A stretch of 64,000 bases of DNA from Verrucomicrobium sp. (GTDB lineage: Bacteria > Verrucomicrobiota > Verrucomicrobiia > Methylacidiphilales > UBA1321): contig JAFIGT010000003.1 of NCBI GenBank assembly GCA_017849585.1, forward strand, positions 186,001 through 250,000, given 5' to 3'. A program made the position numbers and the translations under genes. Positions 16,799-27,192 of this stretch are shown piece after piece (within the stretch, counting starts at the first letter, position 1; every line of letters starts with the position of its first letter). The notes beneath the pieces are model-generated. The model searched no databases. It was not told where the DNA came from and saw nothing but the letters and a program-made list of their open reading frames with translations.

Positions 16799-17407
16799 AT
16801 GCCTCGCCGTACGCTTACTCTTGCCACGCGCAACCGCCATAAAGTGACCGAACTCGCCCAGCAGCTCAGCGCGGGGTGGGAGGTGAAATCGATTGCCGAT
16901 TACGCGGCCCTGCCGCATGTGGAGGAGGATGGGGATACGTTCCAGGCCAATGCCGCGTTGAAGGCGGTGGAGATTTCGCGGCATGTGCCGGGCTTCGTGC
17001 TGGCCGATGATTCGGGGCTGGAAGTGGATATCCTCGGCGGCGCACCGGGGGTCTATTCCGCGCGTTACGCCGGATTGCCGAGCAACGATGCGAATAATAA
17101 CAAGAAGCTGCTGGTGGAACTGGAGAAGGCGAACGCGCTGACGGTGGACAAGCGCCGCGCCCGGTTCCGTTGCGTGCTGGTGCTGGCGGCGGATGGTCAG
17201 TCCGTGGAGAGTTTCGAGGGATCGTGCGAAGGTCATATCGATCTGACGTTGCGCGGCACAAACGGGTTCGGATACGACCCGCTTTTCATTCCCGACGGAT
17301 ACAGCCAGAGTTTCGGTGAACTGGCGAACGAGACCAAGGCGGAGATCAGTCACCGCGCTCGGGCGTTGGCCAAGTTTTTGCACTGGGCTTCACTGGCAAT
17401 CAAATAG
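16799..17407 (+). CDS. rdgB: XTP/dITP diphosphatase (RdgB/HAM1)
   Basis: The enzyme hydrolyses ITP, dITP and XTP to monophosphates and keeps deaminated purines out of nucleic acids. The 202-aa protein has all family motifs in order: LATRNRHKVTEL near the N terminus, ADDSGLEVDILGGAPGVYSARYAG in the middle, and FGYDPLFIPDG with a final EISHRARAL. Full length, ATG start, no oddities. The next gene (binding protein at 17504) follows after 96 bases. Confidence 0.95.
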   Translation: MPRRTLTLATRNRHKVTELAQQLSAGWEVKSIADYAALPHVEEDGDTFQANAALKAVEISRHVPGFVLADDSGLEVDILGGAPGVYSARYAGLPSNDANNNKKLLVELEKANALTVDKRRARFRCVLVLAADGQSVESFEGSCEGHIDLTLRGTNGFGYDPLFIPDGYSQSFGELANETKAEISHRARALAKFLHWASLAIK

Positions 17408-17503
17408 GATCGCTTGGGTGGGCAAAAATTGCCCGTTCATTATTTAGTGGTAAGGAGTTCCTCATTGCCGCCGATACATGGGTACGGCCTTTTGTGCCGA
17501 GTC

Positions 17504-18733
17504 ATGTCAGAAGCGGCTCACCACGCAGTCGGGGCGTCTTTGCATGGGTGGAATCGTGAGTTAAGATGGCTTATCGCGATCTGCCTGCTGGTTATTGTTC
17601 TCGTGGTAATGTTGATAGCCAAGGGCTTCTCTCGCACGAAAACCGCGGGAGTCACTGATAACGAAGTCCGGATCGGAGTTACCATGGGGTTGGAAGGTCC
17701 GATTGCGCCGGTTGGGCTGGATTACGTGGAAGGTTTGCGCACGGCGGTCGAGGTGGCGAATCTCAAGGGCGGGGTGCATGGTCGACAGATCAAGCTTGTT
17801 GGATTGAACGACAGTTATGAGCCGCTCAAGTGTGTGCTCAATACCCGCGACCTGATTGGCAGGGAATCGGTCTTTGCCTTGACCAGTTATCTGGGCACGC
17901 CGACGAGTGTCAAAGCCCAGCCGATTTGGACGGGAGCGAAAGTGCCGGTGGTTGGGTTTTTCACCGGGGCGCATTCGCTGCGCGAGCCCTTCAATCGATA
18001 CAACTTTCACGTTCGGGCGTCCTACCGAAATGAGATTCAAGCCTTGCTTAATTTGTACATCAAGCGACTGCGTGTGAAGCGGGTGGCGATCCTGTATCAG
18101 TACGATGCCTTTGGCCAGAGTGTGCGCCGGGATACCAAATCCATACTGGCGCAGCACAATCTGACGGTGGTGTCGGAAGGCAGTTATCCACGCAATACGA
18201 TGGAAGTAGAAAGCGCCGTGAAGGTCATTGCGGCGGGCGATCCCGAAGCGGTGATCATGATCGGGACGGCGTCTCCGCTGGCCAAGTTTGTTAAGCAGTT
18301 GCGCGCATGTGTCCGGCATCCAGTCTATTTTGGAGCCATTTCCTTTGCGGGAGGAGAGGCGTTCATGAACGCCATTGGCCGGGATGGGGAGGGTTGTTAC
18401 GTGGTGCAGGTCATGCCGATATTCGACGGCGCGCAAGCCCGGGTACTTTTGGATTACCGGCGGGATCTCCAGATTCTGAATCCGGGATTTCCGGTGACGA
18501 GCGTCGGGTTGGAAGGTTACATCAATGGACGTGTTTTGGTAGAGGGTTTGGATCGGGCGGGAAGGCAATTGACGCGTGAGCGCTTTATCGGGGCATTGGA
18601 AACGATTCGTGGCCAGCCATTTGGTCCGGGCTTTGATTTATCGTTTGATGGAAGGAACCATGAAGGCAGCTCGCGAGTCTTTATGACGCAGATTCGTGGA
18701 GAAAAATATGAACTCCTGGATGTCAAACATTAG
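17504..18733 (+). CDS. Membrane-anchored LivJ-like periplasmic binding protein
   Basis: The 409-aa protein is a type I periplasmic binding protein of the branched-chain amino acid/amide receptor family (IGVTMGLEGPIAPVGLDYVEGL, GRQIKLVGLNDSYEP, KRVAILYQYDAFGQSVRRD, DPEAVIMIGTASPLAKFV). Instead of a cleavable signal it has a signal-anchor: 21 residues, then a hydrophobic helix at ~22-39 (RWLIAICLLVIVLVVMLIA) with no cleavage or lipobox motif. No transporter genes are nearby. Its end overlaps the histidine kinase start by 26 bases, so it most likely feeds ligand information to that kinase rather than to uptake. The longer frame to 17414 is not used because the ATG at 17504 gives the natural topology. 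Confidence 0.85.
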   Translation: MSEAAHHAVGASLHGWNRELRWLIAICLLVIVLVVMLIAKGFSRTKTAGVTDNEVRIGVTMGLEGPIAPVGLDYVEGLRTAVEVANLKGGVHGRQIKLVGLNDSYEPLKCVLNTRDLIGRESVFALTSYLGTPTSVKAQPIWTGAKVPVVGFFTGAHSLREPFNRYNFHVRASYRNEIQALLNLYIKRLRVKRVAILYQYDAFGQSVRRDTKSILAQHNLTVVSEGSYPRNTMEVESAVKVIAAGDPEAVIMIGTASPLAKFVKQLRACVRHPVYFGAISFAGGEAFMNAIGRDGEGCYVVQVMPIFDGAQARVLLDYRRDLQILNPGFPVTSVGLEGYINGRVLVEGLDRAGRQLTRERFIGALETIRGQPFGPGFDLSFDGRNHEGSSRVFMTQIRGEKYELLDVKH

Positions 18734-21536
18734 ACATTACTTCCGGGAACTTCCCATGGTGCTGCCGCGGAAAGTGCGGCTGTTCATCGAGGGGGAGATT
18801 GGATCGTCCATGCGTGCCTCCGAGGCATTTTTGCAGAGACGGCTCTATTTGCTGGTGATCATCGGCTTCATCATCATCGGCTGTTTCATGGGCTTCCTCG
18901 TGTCGCAATATCACGAGTTTCAAGCCTTGCACGATCGTCAGGATCTTCTCCAGCGTTCCATTGACCGTGTGGGCGAGGCGCATTTGTTCCTGCGCAGTTC
19001 GGCGCGGGTGGGGGCCGCCACGCCCGACCCGAAATGGGAGTTGCTGCACCAGGAGAAGGAATTCGAGATGGATGCCCTCGTGCAGAAGCTGATCACGTTG
19101 TACGCGGAGGAGGAGCAGACCAATTTGGGATTCGATTTGCAGGTGCTCAATGTCCAGCTTTTGGAAATCGAGAAGAAGGCGTTCTATCTTGTGCGCGATG
19201 GACGCAATGACTTGGCGCAGGCGGCCCGGTTGCTGGACAGTCCTTTGTACGACGAGAAAAAGAAGGCGCTGGAGACGACGATCTGGAAGACTGAGAAGCG
19301 AATGCAGGAGGTCTTGAAGGATCGCCTTCGCCGCTTGCGCAACCGGACGGCGGCGGTATCGCTTGCGTTGTTGTTACTGAGTCTTGCTCCGGTCTTTCCG
19401 ATTGTTCGCGTGTTGCGTTTGACGCGGCGCATCTCGCTGGAGCGGGAGGTGGCGGAACGGCAATTGGCGCGGTTGAATAGTTGCCTGCTGTCCTTTGGCA
19501 GCAACTCCATGATTAATATTCAATCGTTGGTGGATCTTTGCGGGGAATTGCTCGAGGCGGATGGGGTGGCTTATCAGCGGATCGAGGGAGACTCGGTCTG
19601 TGTGGTGGCTTCTTATGGCAGCAGCCAGTTCTGCCGGCCAGCCGAGTCGTTGAAGGGGAGCCTCGTTGAGGCCGTCATCAACACCATCTACTCGGTGCCG
19701 TTGTACACGAATTCCCGGGAGAATCCCGAGTTGCATGATCGTATGCCCACGCTGGCCAGTTCCAACTGCAAGACCTTCGTGGCGCAATTGGTTCGCTCGG
19801 GACAGGACGTTTTGGGAGTGCTGTGCGTCTTCTATAAAAAGGAGATCAAGTCGTCGCCGGAAAATCTACGTTTTGTCACGATTGTCACCTCGGCCATCAC
19901 GCCGGAGGAAAGACGTCACACGGCGGTGGAGACGTTGCGGACGAGCGAGGCAAACTATCGGTTGATGGCGGATAATGCGACGGATTTGATCATGCGCGCG
20001 ACGATGAACGGCACGATGGTTTATATTTCGCCTGCCTGCCAGAAGCTGCTGGGTTATACGTCGAAGGAGCTGCATGGCGGCAGCTTGGAACGGCTGTGGC
20101 ATCCGGACGATATCAAGATTTGTTGGGAGAAATCGACACAGGGGTATTTGACGCTGATGGAAGGCACCACCGTGCATCGGATGAAGAACAAGCACGATGA
20201 GTATCAGTGGTTCGAAACCGTGAGCCGCCAGGTGGTGAACAACGAGGAGCGGTGGGGCAAGGAAATGATCCTGGTGTCGCGCGAGATTACGGAACGCAAG
20301 CGGGCGGAGGATGCGTTGGAGCGCGAGCGTGAGCAATTGTCGGTGACCTTGCGCAGTATTACGGATGGCGTCATTTCCACCGATCTCGATAACCGCGTCG
20401 TCTTGATGAACCGGGTGGCGGAAGCGCTGACGGGGTGGACGTTGGCGGAGGCGCAGGGGAAATTGCTTCCCGAGATTTTTTGTGTCCCGGCGGGTTGTCA
20501 GACGGATTGTTCCAGAAAGGAGACGGAGGGGGGCGGTACTACGCACTTGCAGGGGATCGTGCTGGAATCCCGCAATGGAGATAAGCTCTCGATCGAGGGG
20601 AGTTGTGCGCCGATCCTGCATTTCGATGACTCGGTCATGGGGCATCTGGTGGTCTTTCGCGACCAGACGGAGAAGCAGCGGTTGCAGGCGCAGATTGCGC
20701 TTTCCTCCAAGCTGCAATCGATCGGACAACTGGCGGCGGGCATCGCGCACGAGATTAACACGCCGATGCAGTTTATCAGCGACAATACCCAGTTTGTGCA
20801 GAAGGTGTTCAATGATTTTATCCCGCTGCACGCCTTGCGGGATCAACTGCTGGCGCAGTGCCGGGAGGCGGGGTACTTCCCGGATACCGTTAAGGCGATT
20901 GAGGCGAAGTGGGTGGAGGTGGATGGCGATTACATCATGACCGAGCTGCCGGTGGCCATCAAGGAGACGATCTCGGGTATTGATCGGGTGGTAAAGCTGG
21001 TCAAGGCGATGAAGACGTTCTCGCATCCCACGCAGGGGAAGATGCAGCTTTGCGATCTGAACCAAAGCATCGAGGCGACGTCGAACGTCAGCCGTAACGA
21101 ATGGAAGTATGTGGCTGATCTTAAGCTAGATCTGGATCCCAAGCTGCCGCCGGTGCCCTGTCTAATTGATGAGCTCAATCAGGTTGTGCTCAACATGATC
21201 ACGAATTCGGTCGATGCCATTAAAGACGTGATTGCCTCAAACGGGGAACAGCGGGGGGTGATCGAGATCTCTACCCGGGTTGCAGGCGATACGGCACAAA
21301 TCATTATCAAAGACAGCGGAAAAGGAATGCCAGAGGAAGTCATGCGCAAGATTTTCGATCCTTTCTTTACCACCAAGGAGCCGGGCAAGGGAACGGGCCA
21401 GGGGCTGGCGATCTCTCACGACATTATCGAGAACAAGCACCAGGGTCGCATTGAGGTGGAGTCCAAGGCAGGGCAGGGCACGCAATTTATCATCACGCTT
21501 CCATTACGAACTCCCAATTCAGAAGGAGAACCATGA
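18708..21536 (+). CDS. Sensor histidine kinase with periplasmic helical domain, GAF-like and two PAS domains
   Basis: From the ATG at 18708 (GGAG at 18698-18701) the protein has 942 residues. Order: TM1 at ~45-66, a ~145-residue helical periplasmic segment with a [15 protein letters not shown] motif, TM2 at ~212-232, a GAF-like region, two PAS domains ([20 protein letters not shown] and [19 protein letters not shown]), a phosphoacceptor helix [13 protein letters not shown] with the His near 679, and a catalytic ATPase domain ([34 protein letters not shown]). No receiver domain. It overlaps the binding-protein gene by 26 bases and the next regulator by four (ATGA), which indicates a translationally coupled signalling unit. 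Confidence 0.9.
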   Translation: MNSWMSNIRHYFRELPMVLPRKVRLFIEGEIGSSMRASEAFLQRRLYLLVIIGFIIIGCFMGFLVSQYHEFQALHDRQDLLQRSIDRVGEAHLFLRSSARVGAATPDPKWELLHQEKEFEMDALVQKLITLYAEEEQTNLGFDLQVLNVQLLEIEKKAFYLVRDGRNDLAQAARLLDSPLYDEKKKALETTIWKTEKRMQEVLKDRLRRLRNRTAAVSLALLLLSLAPVFPIVRVLRLTRRISLEREVAERQLARLNSCLLSFGSNSMINIQSLVDLCGELLEADGVAYQRIEGDSVCVVASYGSSQFCRPAESLKGSLVEAVINTIYSVPLYTNSRENPELHDRMPTLASSNCKTFVAQLVRSGQDVLGVLCVFYKKEIKSSPENLRFVTIVTSAITPEERRHTAVETLRTSEANYRLMADNATDLIMRATMNGTMVYISPACQKLLGYTSKELHGGSLERLWHPDDIKICWEKSTQGYLTLMEGTTVHRMKNKHDEYQWFETVSRQVVNNEERWGKEMILVSREITERKRAEDALEREREQLSVTLRSITDGVISTDLDNRVVLMNRVAEALTGWTLAEAQGKLLPEIFCVPAGCQTDCSRKETEGGGTTHLQGIVLESRNGDKLSIEGSCAPILHFDDSVMGHLVVFRDQTEKQRLQAQIALSSKLQSIGQLAAGIAHEINTPMQFISDNTQFVQKVFNDFIPLHALRDQLLAQCREAGYFPDTVKAIEAKWVEVDGDYIMTELPVAIKETISGIDRVVKLVKAMKTFSHPTQGKMQLCDLNQSIEATSNVSRNEWKYVADLKLDLDPKLPPVPCLIDELNQVVLNMITNSVDAIKDVIASNGEQRGVIEISTRVAGDTAQIIIKDSGKGMPEEVMRKIFDPFFTTKEPGKGTGQGLAISHDIIENKHQGRIEVESKAGQGTQFIITLPLRTPNSEGEP

Positions 21537-22813
21537 GCTCCACCCCCACCAACGATCACAAGCCGAGTATCCTTTTTGTCGACGACGAGCGTAATATCCT
21601 CGAGGGGATCAAACGCAATTACCGTTCCTTGCGCAATGAGTATGAAATGAATTTTGCGGAGAGCGGGCAGGAGGCTCTGGCGTTGCTCGCGCAGACGTCA
21701 GTCGATGTGGTGGTGTCGGACATGCGCATGCCGGTGATGGATGGGGCCACGTTGTTGCAGGAGGTGGCTCGGACTCATCCCGAAACGATTCGGATTATTT
21801 TGACGGGGCATTCCGATGAAGAATTGATTTTGAAGGCCGTGCCGGTGACGCACCGGTTCCTTTCCAAGCCGTGTACTTCCGATGATCTGAAGCAGAGTAT
21901 CGACCGTATCCTGTTGTTCCGTGATTCGCTGCATAACCGGAGTATATCCAAATTCCTGTGCGGTATCGAGCGGCTGCCCGCATTGCCGATGTCGATGCAG
22001 AAGTTGCAACAGGAGATCACATCGACCGCGCCTTCCATCGATCGCGTGGCGGAGCTGGTCTCGCAGGATCCGGCCCTCGCGGCGCGGATTTTGCAATTGG
22101 CCAATTCCGCATTCTTCGGTCCGCGGCAGGTGTTGAGTTGCCCGCGCGAGGCCACTTTGTATCTTGGCCTCGAGACGGTGAGTGCGCTGGCCTTGCATGT
22201 GCATGTCTTTGAGTCGTTGGTGAAGGAAAACTCTGTGACGGTGGAAATCCTGCGGGAGTTGCAAGCCCGTAGTGCCCATGTGGCGGACATCGCCTATCAC
22301 ATTGCGTTGCAGATGACCTCATCCGAGGAGGTCGCCAAGGAGGCTTTCGCGGGCGGGTTGCTTTCCGAAATAGGCAAGCTCATTCTGGCGCTCGCCCCGG
22401 AGGTGTCGACGGATATTTCCCGTTATTCGAAGGAGGAACGACTTTCTTCCTGCGAGGCAGAGTATCTCATGGCCGGTTCCTCCCATGCGGAAATCGGCGC
22501 GTACCTGCTCGTTCTTTGGGGCATCCCGGCCAATGTGGTCAATATCGTGGCGTATCACCATCGGCCATCGGAGTTGGACGGTTTTCGCACGGAGTCGGTT
22601 GTGGCGGTGCATATCGCACAATCGTTGCTGGATATTATTTATGAGCAGGCCAGCCCGCCTTCGATGGATTGGTCTTTTATCAGTTCACGTGGTTTTTCAG
22701 CACGGATGCCCGAGTGGCTCAATTATGCCTTGGATTGTTGCAGTGTTCCGCCGGACAAGCTTAAGGGGCTGCTCGTGATGCCGCTGGATGAGAAAGAATG
22801 GAATCCGCAATGA
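21533..22813 (+). CDS. Response regulator, REC-HDOD
   Basis: The 426-aa protein has an N-terminal receiver domain (ILFVDDERN; phosphoacceptor D63 in VVVSDMRMPVMDG; Lys in FLSKPC) and from ~145 to ~340 an HDOD domain (LPALPMSMQKLQQEI, DPALAARILQLANSAFFG, HIALQMTSSEEVAKEAFAGGLLSEIGKLIL). HDOD is a non-catalytic relative of HD hydrolases used in signalling and behaviour. There is no DNA-binding domain. A strong GAAGGAG site precedes the ATG, and the ATG overlaps the kinase stop as ATGA. The kinase at 18708 is the obvious phosphodonor. Confidence 0.9.
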   Translation: MSSTPTNDHKPSILFVDDERNILEGIKRNYRSLRNEYEMNFAESGQEALALLAQTSVDVVVSDMRMPVMDGATLLQEVARTHPETIRIILTGHSDEELILKAVPVTHRFLSKPCTSDDLKQSIDRILLFRDSLHNRSISKFLCGIERLPALPMSMQKLQQEITSTAPSIDRVAELVSQDPALAARILQLANSAFFGPRQVLSCPREATLYLGLETVSALALHVHVFESLVKENSVTVEILRELQARSAHVADIAYHIALQMTSSEEVAKEAFAGGLLSEIGKLILALAPEVSTDISRYSKEERLSSCEAEYLMAGSSHAEIGAYLLVLWGIPANVVNIVAYHHRPSELDGFRTESVVAVHIAQSLLDIIYEQASPPSMDWSFISSRGFSARMPEWLNYALDCCSVPPDKLKGLLVMPLDEKEWNPQ

Positions 22814-24000
22814 GTGACTCGATGACACCCGAAACCGAGAAGATTCTTCTCGTCGATGATGATCCGAATGTGTTGTCGGGTTACGTGAGGCAATTGCGTT
22901 ACCGGTTCAAGGTGGATACGGCCAACGGCGGGGCGGAGGGGATTCTCAAGATTCGCGATTCGGGGCCGTATGCCGTGGTGGTATCGGATTACCGCATGCC
23001 GCTGGTGGATGGTCTTTCTTTTCTCTGCGCGGCGCGGGAGAGTTCGCCGGACACGGTGCGCATCATGCTGACGGGACAGGCCGAGATGCAGACGGCCATT
23101 GACGCGATCAACAAGGGTGGTTTTTTTCGTTTTCTGATCAAACCTTGTCCGGCCGACGTGCTGATCGCGAATGTGGATGACGCGTTGAAGCAGTACCGTC
23201 TGGTGACGGCGGAGAAAACACTTTTGGGCAAGACGTTGCGCGGCAGCATTGAGGTGCTGACGGAAATTCTGAGCATGTCGAGTCCTGTGGCATTCAGCCG
23301 GGCCAGTCGCATTGAAAAGCTCGCCACCGGAGCGGGATCGCAGATGGAGGGGGCGGATTTGTGGGAAGTGAGTTGCAGTGCCATGCTTTCGCAGATCGGG
23401 TATGTGACTTTGACGCCGACGTTGCAGCAGAAGGTGGCTTTGAGGGAGGAGTTAACGCCGGGCGAGCAGTCGGAGTTGAAGCGGCATGCGGCGGCCATTG
23501 CGCAACTTTTGAGCCGGATTCCGCGTCTGGAGACCGTGGCGGATGCGATTCGATGGCAGGATGCCCGCTTCGATGGGGCGGGTGCGGAAGAAGATGTGCC
23601 GGTGGGCAAGAAGCTGCCTTTGAGCGCGCGTATTCTCAAGGCCGTGATTGATTATGAGGAGCTGGCGGCGCAGAACTGGCAGCCGGCGGCGATCATTGAT
23701 CTGCTGAAGTCCCGGCAGGGCGTTTACGATCCGATTGTTCTGCTTGCGCTGGAGCAGCAGCTCCTGGCTCATGGCGAGAAGCTCAAGAGCTGGCATTTGC
23801 GCGAGCTTAAGATTGAGGAGCTGGAGGCAGGCATGATCCTGGCTGAGGATGTGCATGCGTCTTCGGGGTTGTTGATTTTGCCGAAGGGGCACGAATTGTC
23901 CGAACTTTCGAGGTTGCGGCTGATTAATTTCCACCATGTGGGGGATCTGGCGGGAATCATCAAGGCGGTGGTTCCGGTGGTTGAGAACCCAGCGGAATAG
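22810..24000 (+). CDS. Response regulator, REC plus degenerate HD-GYP domain
   Basis: The ATG at 22810 overlaps the previous stop as ATGA and gives 396 residues. The receiver domain is intact (ILLVDDDPN; D60 in VVVSDYRMPLVDG; K in FLIKPCP). Residues ~150-330 align by pattern with RpfG-like HD-GYP phosphodiesterases, but the metal and signature residues are gone: the HD of the HDIG motif reads SQIG in AMLSQIGYVTLTP, and the HHE...DG segment reads IRWQDARFDG. It should therefore bind rather than cleave cyclic dinucleotides, or act by protein contact (inference). The last ~60 residues (ELEAGMILAEDVHASSGLLILPKG) form the C-terminal module common in these regulators. Confidence 0.85.
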   Translation: MSDSMTPETEKILLVDDDPNVLSGYVRQLRYRFKVDTANGGAEGILKIRDSGPYAVVVSDYRMPLVDGLSFLCAARESSPDTVRIMLTGQAEMQTAIDAINKGGFFRFLIKPCPADVLIANVDDALKQYRLVTAEKTLLGKTLRGSIEVLTEILSMSSPVAFSRASRIEKLATGAGSQMEGADLWEVSCSAMLSQIGYVTLTPTLQQKVALREELTPGEQSELKRHAAAIAQLLSRIPRLETVADAIRWQDARFDGAGAEEDVPVGKKLPLSARILKAVIDYEELAAQNWQPAAIIDLLKSRQGVYDPIVLLALEQQLLAHGEKLKSWHLRELKIEELEAGMILAEDVHASSGLLILPKGHELSELSRLRLINFHHVGDLAGIIKAVVPVVENPAE

Positions 24001-24052
24001 GTCCAAAGGCAGGCAGGGGAAAGGGTTATTCGGATTCCGGAGTTGTTTACTC

Positions 24053-24081
24053 TTGTTTCATTTCGGAAAATGGAGTATCAT
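24053..24081 (+). promoter_or_regulatory. Putative sigma70-type promoter of hybrid kinase gene
   Basis: TTGTTT (24053-24058), 17-base spacer, TATCAT (24076-24081), about 70 bases before the ATG at 24151. It suggests the hybrid kinase can be expressed apart from the four-gene unit upstream. Confidence 0.4.
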
Positions 24082-24150
24082 ACGTCGTCGTCAGATGGGG
24101 TCTGAACGACGGTTGGCCGAGCTCAATCTCCACCTATATTCCGTCATACC

Positions 24151-27138
24151 ATGAGAACCGCACGAACAGGAGCGTTGGAGTGGGTTACGAGATGGCCTCA
24201 CGTGGCCTCCATGGCGATCAGCCTGGAGGTTATTTTTTTAGGATTGGGAATTCTGACGGGGTGGATGTTCAACGTGTCCTGGCTGCAAGGTTGGCTGCCG
24301 GGCGCGCTCAAGATGGCGCCATTGACGGCACTTTCCTTTGTGTTGCTGGGCGTCGCCATGGTCATCTACCTGGTCTGTGATCGCGCGAGTGAGTGGTCCA
24401 AGGTGGTGGATATTTGTATTGGGTTGGTTGTGGTGTTGGTGGTGGTGCGGTTGGCTTTTTATCTGCTGGGGTGGCCGCCAGTTTATTGGGAGCGCTTGTG
24501 GTTTTTTCAAAGCGCCCCTCCGGTCGCGGCGCCTCTCATGTCGGCGGCGACAGCATCGAATTTTCTGCTTTTGAGTGTGGCCTTGCTTTTGATGAAGCAT
24601 CGCTGTGCGTTTGTGCTTTTTCAGTCCGCAACGCTGTTGGCGCTGCTGACGGCGTGGCTGGGTTTCAGCGGACATTTTTATGGGGGGGAGCATCCCGCGT
24701 TCTATGGACGGATGGCGCAGGTGACGGCCGTGGAGTTCCTGCTGCTGAGTGTTGGAATCTTGTGTCTGTGGCCGGATCGTGGGCTGATGGCCTTGTTGAC
24801 GAGCGACGGTGCCGGTGGCGTTTCGGCGCGGCGATTATTGGTGCCCGCGTTGGTGGTGCCTCTGGTGATGGGATGGGTGACGCAGGAGGGGCAGATTCAG
24901 GGGTGGTATGATGATGAGGCGGCCCATTCGCTTTTTGCGGTTTCCAGCGTGATCTTTTTTGGCGCCGCGGTGTGGATGAATGCGGTTATGATCAACAAGG
25001 GGGATGAACGCCGCCGGGAGGTGGAGGGGCATTTGCGGGCATCGCTCAAGGATGTGCGGGATTTACAGCGGGCGCTCGATGAGCATGCCATCGTGGCGGT
25101 GACTGATGCGCGGGGACGGATCAAGTACGTGAATGACCGGTTTTGCCTGATTTCGCAGTACTCGCGTGAGGAGTTGATTGGACAGGATCATCGGCTCGTC
25201 AATTCGGGATATCATCCCAAGGCATTCATTGCGAACTTGTGGAGCACGATCAAGCAGGGAGAAGTCTGGCGAGGCGAGATTCGGAACCGGGCGAAGGATG
25301 GCAGCTATTACTGGCTCTATACGACGATTGTTCCATTCCTGAATGCTGAGGGGAAACCGTATCAATATGTGGCGATCCGCGCGGACATCACCGAGCGCAA
25401 GCTGGAAGAGCAGAGGGTGCGTTCCCAACTGGAACGGTTGAATTTGCTGCACCAGATTACGCGTGCGATTGGCGAGCGGCAGGATTTGCGGAGCATCTTC
25501 CAGGTGGCAATCGGGAGCGTGGAGGAGCAGTTGCCGGTGGATTTCAGTTGTGTGGGGCTTTATGACCGGGAGAAGAATGAGTTGATCATCACTTCCGTGG
25601 GTGGTCACAGCGGCAAGCTGGCAATGGATCTGGCGATGGCAGAGGAGGCGCATGTGCCGATCGACCAGAATGGCCTTTCCCGATGCGTGCGGGGGCAGCT
25701 TGTCTATGAGCCGGACATCAGTCAGTCCGAGTTTCCCTTTCCGAAGCGGCTTGCTCGTGGCGGACTGGGTTCTCTGGTGGTGACGCCGTTGCAGGTGGAG
25801 AGTAATATCTTCGGGGTGGTGATCGCGGCGCGGCGTAGCGCGAACGCGTTCACGAGTGGGGAATGCGAATTTCTGCGTCAGTTGAGCGAGCATGTGGCGC
25901 TGGCCTCTCATCAGGCACAGTTGCATGCCGCCTTGAAGCAGGCGTATGACGATCTGCGGCGGAGCCAGCAGACGGTGATGCAGCAGGAGCGGTTGAGTGC
26001 GCTCGGGCAGATGGCCAGCGGCATCGCACACGATATCAATAACGCGCTTTCGCCGGCCACGCTGTATCTCTCCTCGTTGTTGGACGATTCATCATCGGAA
26101 TTCAGTCCCGAGACGCGTGAATACTTGGAGACGGTACAATGTGCGGTGGAGGATGTGGCGCAGACGGTCTCGCGGATGCGGGAGTTTTATCGCCCGCACG
26201 AGGAGCGCATGCCCCTGGCTCCGGTGGATCTAAACCGCATGGTGAAGCAAGTGGTGGATCTGACGCGGGTGCGTTGGAAGGATATGATGCAGCAGCGCGG
26301 CATGGAGATTAATTTGCGGACGGATCTGATGACCGACCTGCCCAAGGTGACGGCTGTGGAGAGCGAAATGCGCGAGGCGTTGACGAATCTGGTGTTCAAT
26401 GCGGTGGATGCGATGCCCGAAGGTGGCACGTTGGTCATTGCAACCCGGGTGCTGGAGAGTGCACCGAATTCGGACAAGGGCTGGGTGGGACGGTTTGTGG
26501 CGGTGGAGGTGTCTGACACGGGGGCGGGCATGAGCGAGGAGACGCGACAACGCTGTCTGGAGCCTTTCTATACGACCAAGGGAGAGCGTGGCACGGGGCT
26601 GGGATTGGCGATGGTCTATGGCGTTGTGCAGCGCCATTGTGGTGAGGTTGAGATCGATAGTACACCGGGAAAGGGAACGACGGTTCGCCTGAGTTTCCCG
26701 CTGCCGCTGGATGGTTTCGAAGAAGCGCCCCGACCTCTCTCGGCCCGGGTAGTGCAAAGCCGGTTGCGGGTATTGGTGGTGGATGATGATCCGCTCTTGC
26801 TGAAGTCGCTTGGAGATATCCTGGAGTCAGACGGGCACTTCGTCATCACAGCGCAAGGAGGACAGGCGGGAATCGATCTCTTTCTGCAACGACAAAAAAC
26901 AAACGAGCCTTTTGCCATGGTCTTTACTGATTTGGGAATGCCGAAGGTGGATGGGCGCAGGGTGGCGGTGGCAATCAAGGAGGCATCGCCGTTGACTCCG
27001 GTGGTGATGTTGACCGGTTGGGGCGAGCGGCTGGAGGCGGAGGGGGACAAGCCGGAGTATGTGGACCGAGTCCTGAGCAAGCCGCCGAAGCTGCGGGAAA
27101 TCCGCGAGGTGCTGGGACTTTTTTCGCAGCAGGTGTGA
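24151..27138 (+). CDS. Hybrid sensor histidine kinase, 8 TM-PAS-GAF-HK-REC
   Basis: The 995-aa protein has about eight membrane helices in residues 18-285, a PAS domain (IVAVTDARGRIKYVNDRF...) at ~305-415, a GAF domain at ~440-590 (LHQITRAIGERQDLRSIF, GVVIAARRSANAF), a phosphoacceptor helix GIAHDINNALSPATLYLS with His627, an ATPase domain (NLVFNAVDAMPEGG, DTGAGMSEETRQ, GTGLGLAMVYGVV) and a C-terminal receiver (VLVVDDDPLLLKS; Asp near 927 in TDLGMPKVDGR). It lies 150 bases after the REC-HD-GYP regulator on the same strand, so it may join the same pathway, but the gap and promoter-like site allow separate control. The ligand for the membrane part is unknown. Confidence 0.9.
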   Translation: MRTARTGALEWVTRWPHVASMAISLEVIFLGLGILTGWMFNVSWLQGWLPGALKMAPLTALSFVLLGVAMVIYLVCDRASEWSKVVDICIGLVVVLVVVRLAFYLLGWPPVYWERLWFFQSAPPVAAPLMSAATASNFLLLSVALLLMKHRCAFVLFQSATLLALLTAWLGFSGHFYGGEHPAFYGRMAQVTAVEFLLLSVGILCLWPDRGLMALLTSDGAGGVSARRLLVPALVVPLVMGWVTQEGQIQGWYDDEAAHSLFAVSSVIFFGAAVWMNAVMINKGDERRREVEGHLRASLKDVRDLQRALDEHAIVAVTDARGRIKYVNDRFCLISQYSREELIGQDHRLVNSGYHPKAFIANLWSTIKQGEVWRGEIRNRAKDGSYYWLYTTIVPFLNAEGKPYQYVAIRADITERKLEEQRVRSQLERLNLLHQITRAIGERQDLRSIFQVAIGSVEEQLPVDFSCVGLYDREKNELIITSVGGHSGKLAMDLAMAEEAHVPIDQNGLSRCVRGQLVYEPDISQSEFPFPKRLARGGLGSLVVTPLQVESNIFGVVIAARRSANAFTSGECEFLRQLSEHVALASHQAQLHAALKQAYDDLRRSQQTVMQQERLSALGQMASGIAHDINNALSPATLYLSSLLDDSSSEFSPETREYLETVQCAVEDVAQTVSRMREFYRPHEERMPLAPVDLNRMVKQVVDLTRVRWKDMMQQRGMEINLRTDLMTDLPKVTAVESEMREALTNLVFNAVDAMPEGGTLVIATRVLESAPNSDKGWVGRFVAVEVSDTGAGMSEETRQRCLEPFYTTKGERGTGLGLAMVYGVVQRHCGEVEIDSTPGKGTTVRLSFPLPLDGFEEAPRPLSARVVQSRLRVLVVDDDPLLLKSLGDILESDGHFVITAQGGQAGIDLFLQRQKTNEPFAMVFTDLGMPKVDGRRVAVAIKEASPLTPVVMLTGWGERLEAEGDKPEYVDRVLSKPPKLREIREVLGLFSQQV

Positions 27139-27192
27139 AATTCACCGCAAGAAGCGGGTGGCGGGAATGGGGCGCGCTGATAAGATAATGGC

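Noticed and set aside
14967-16847. 626-aa open frame opposite leuS
   Set aside because: It lies antisense to a certain leuS gene, its composition is that of a GC-phase shadow and it has no family pattern.
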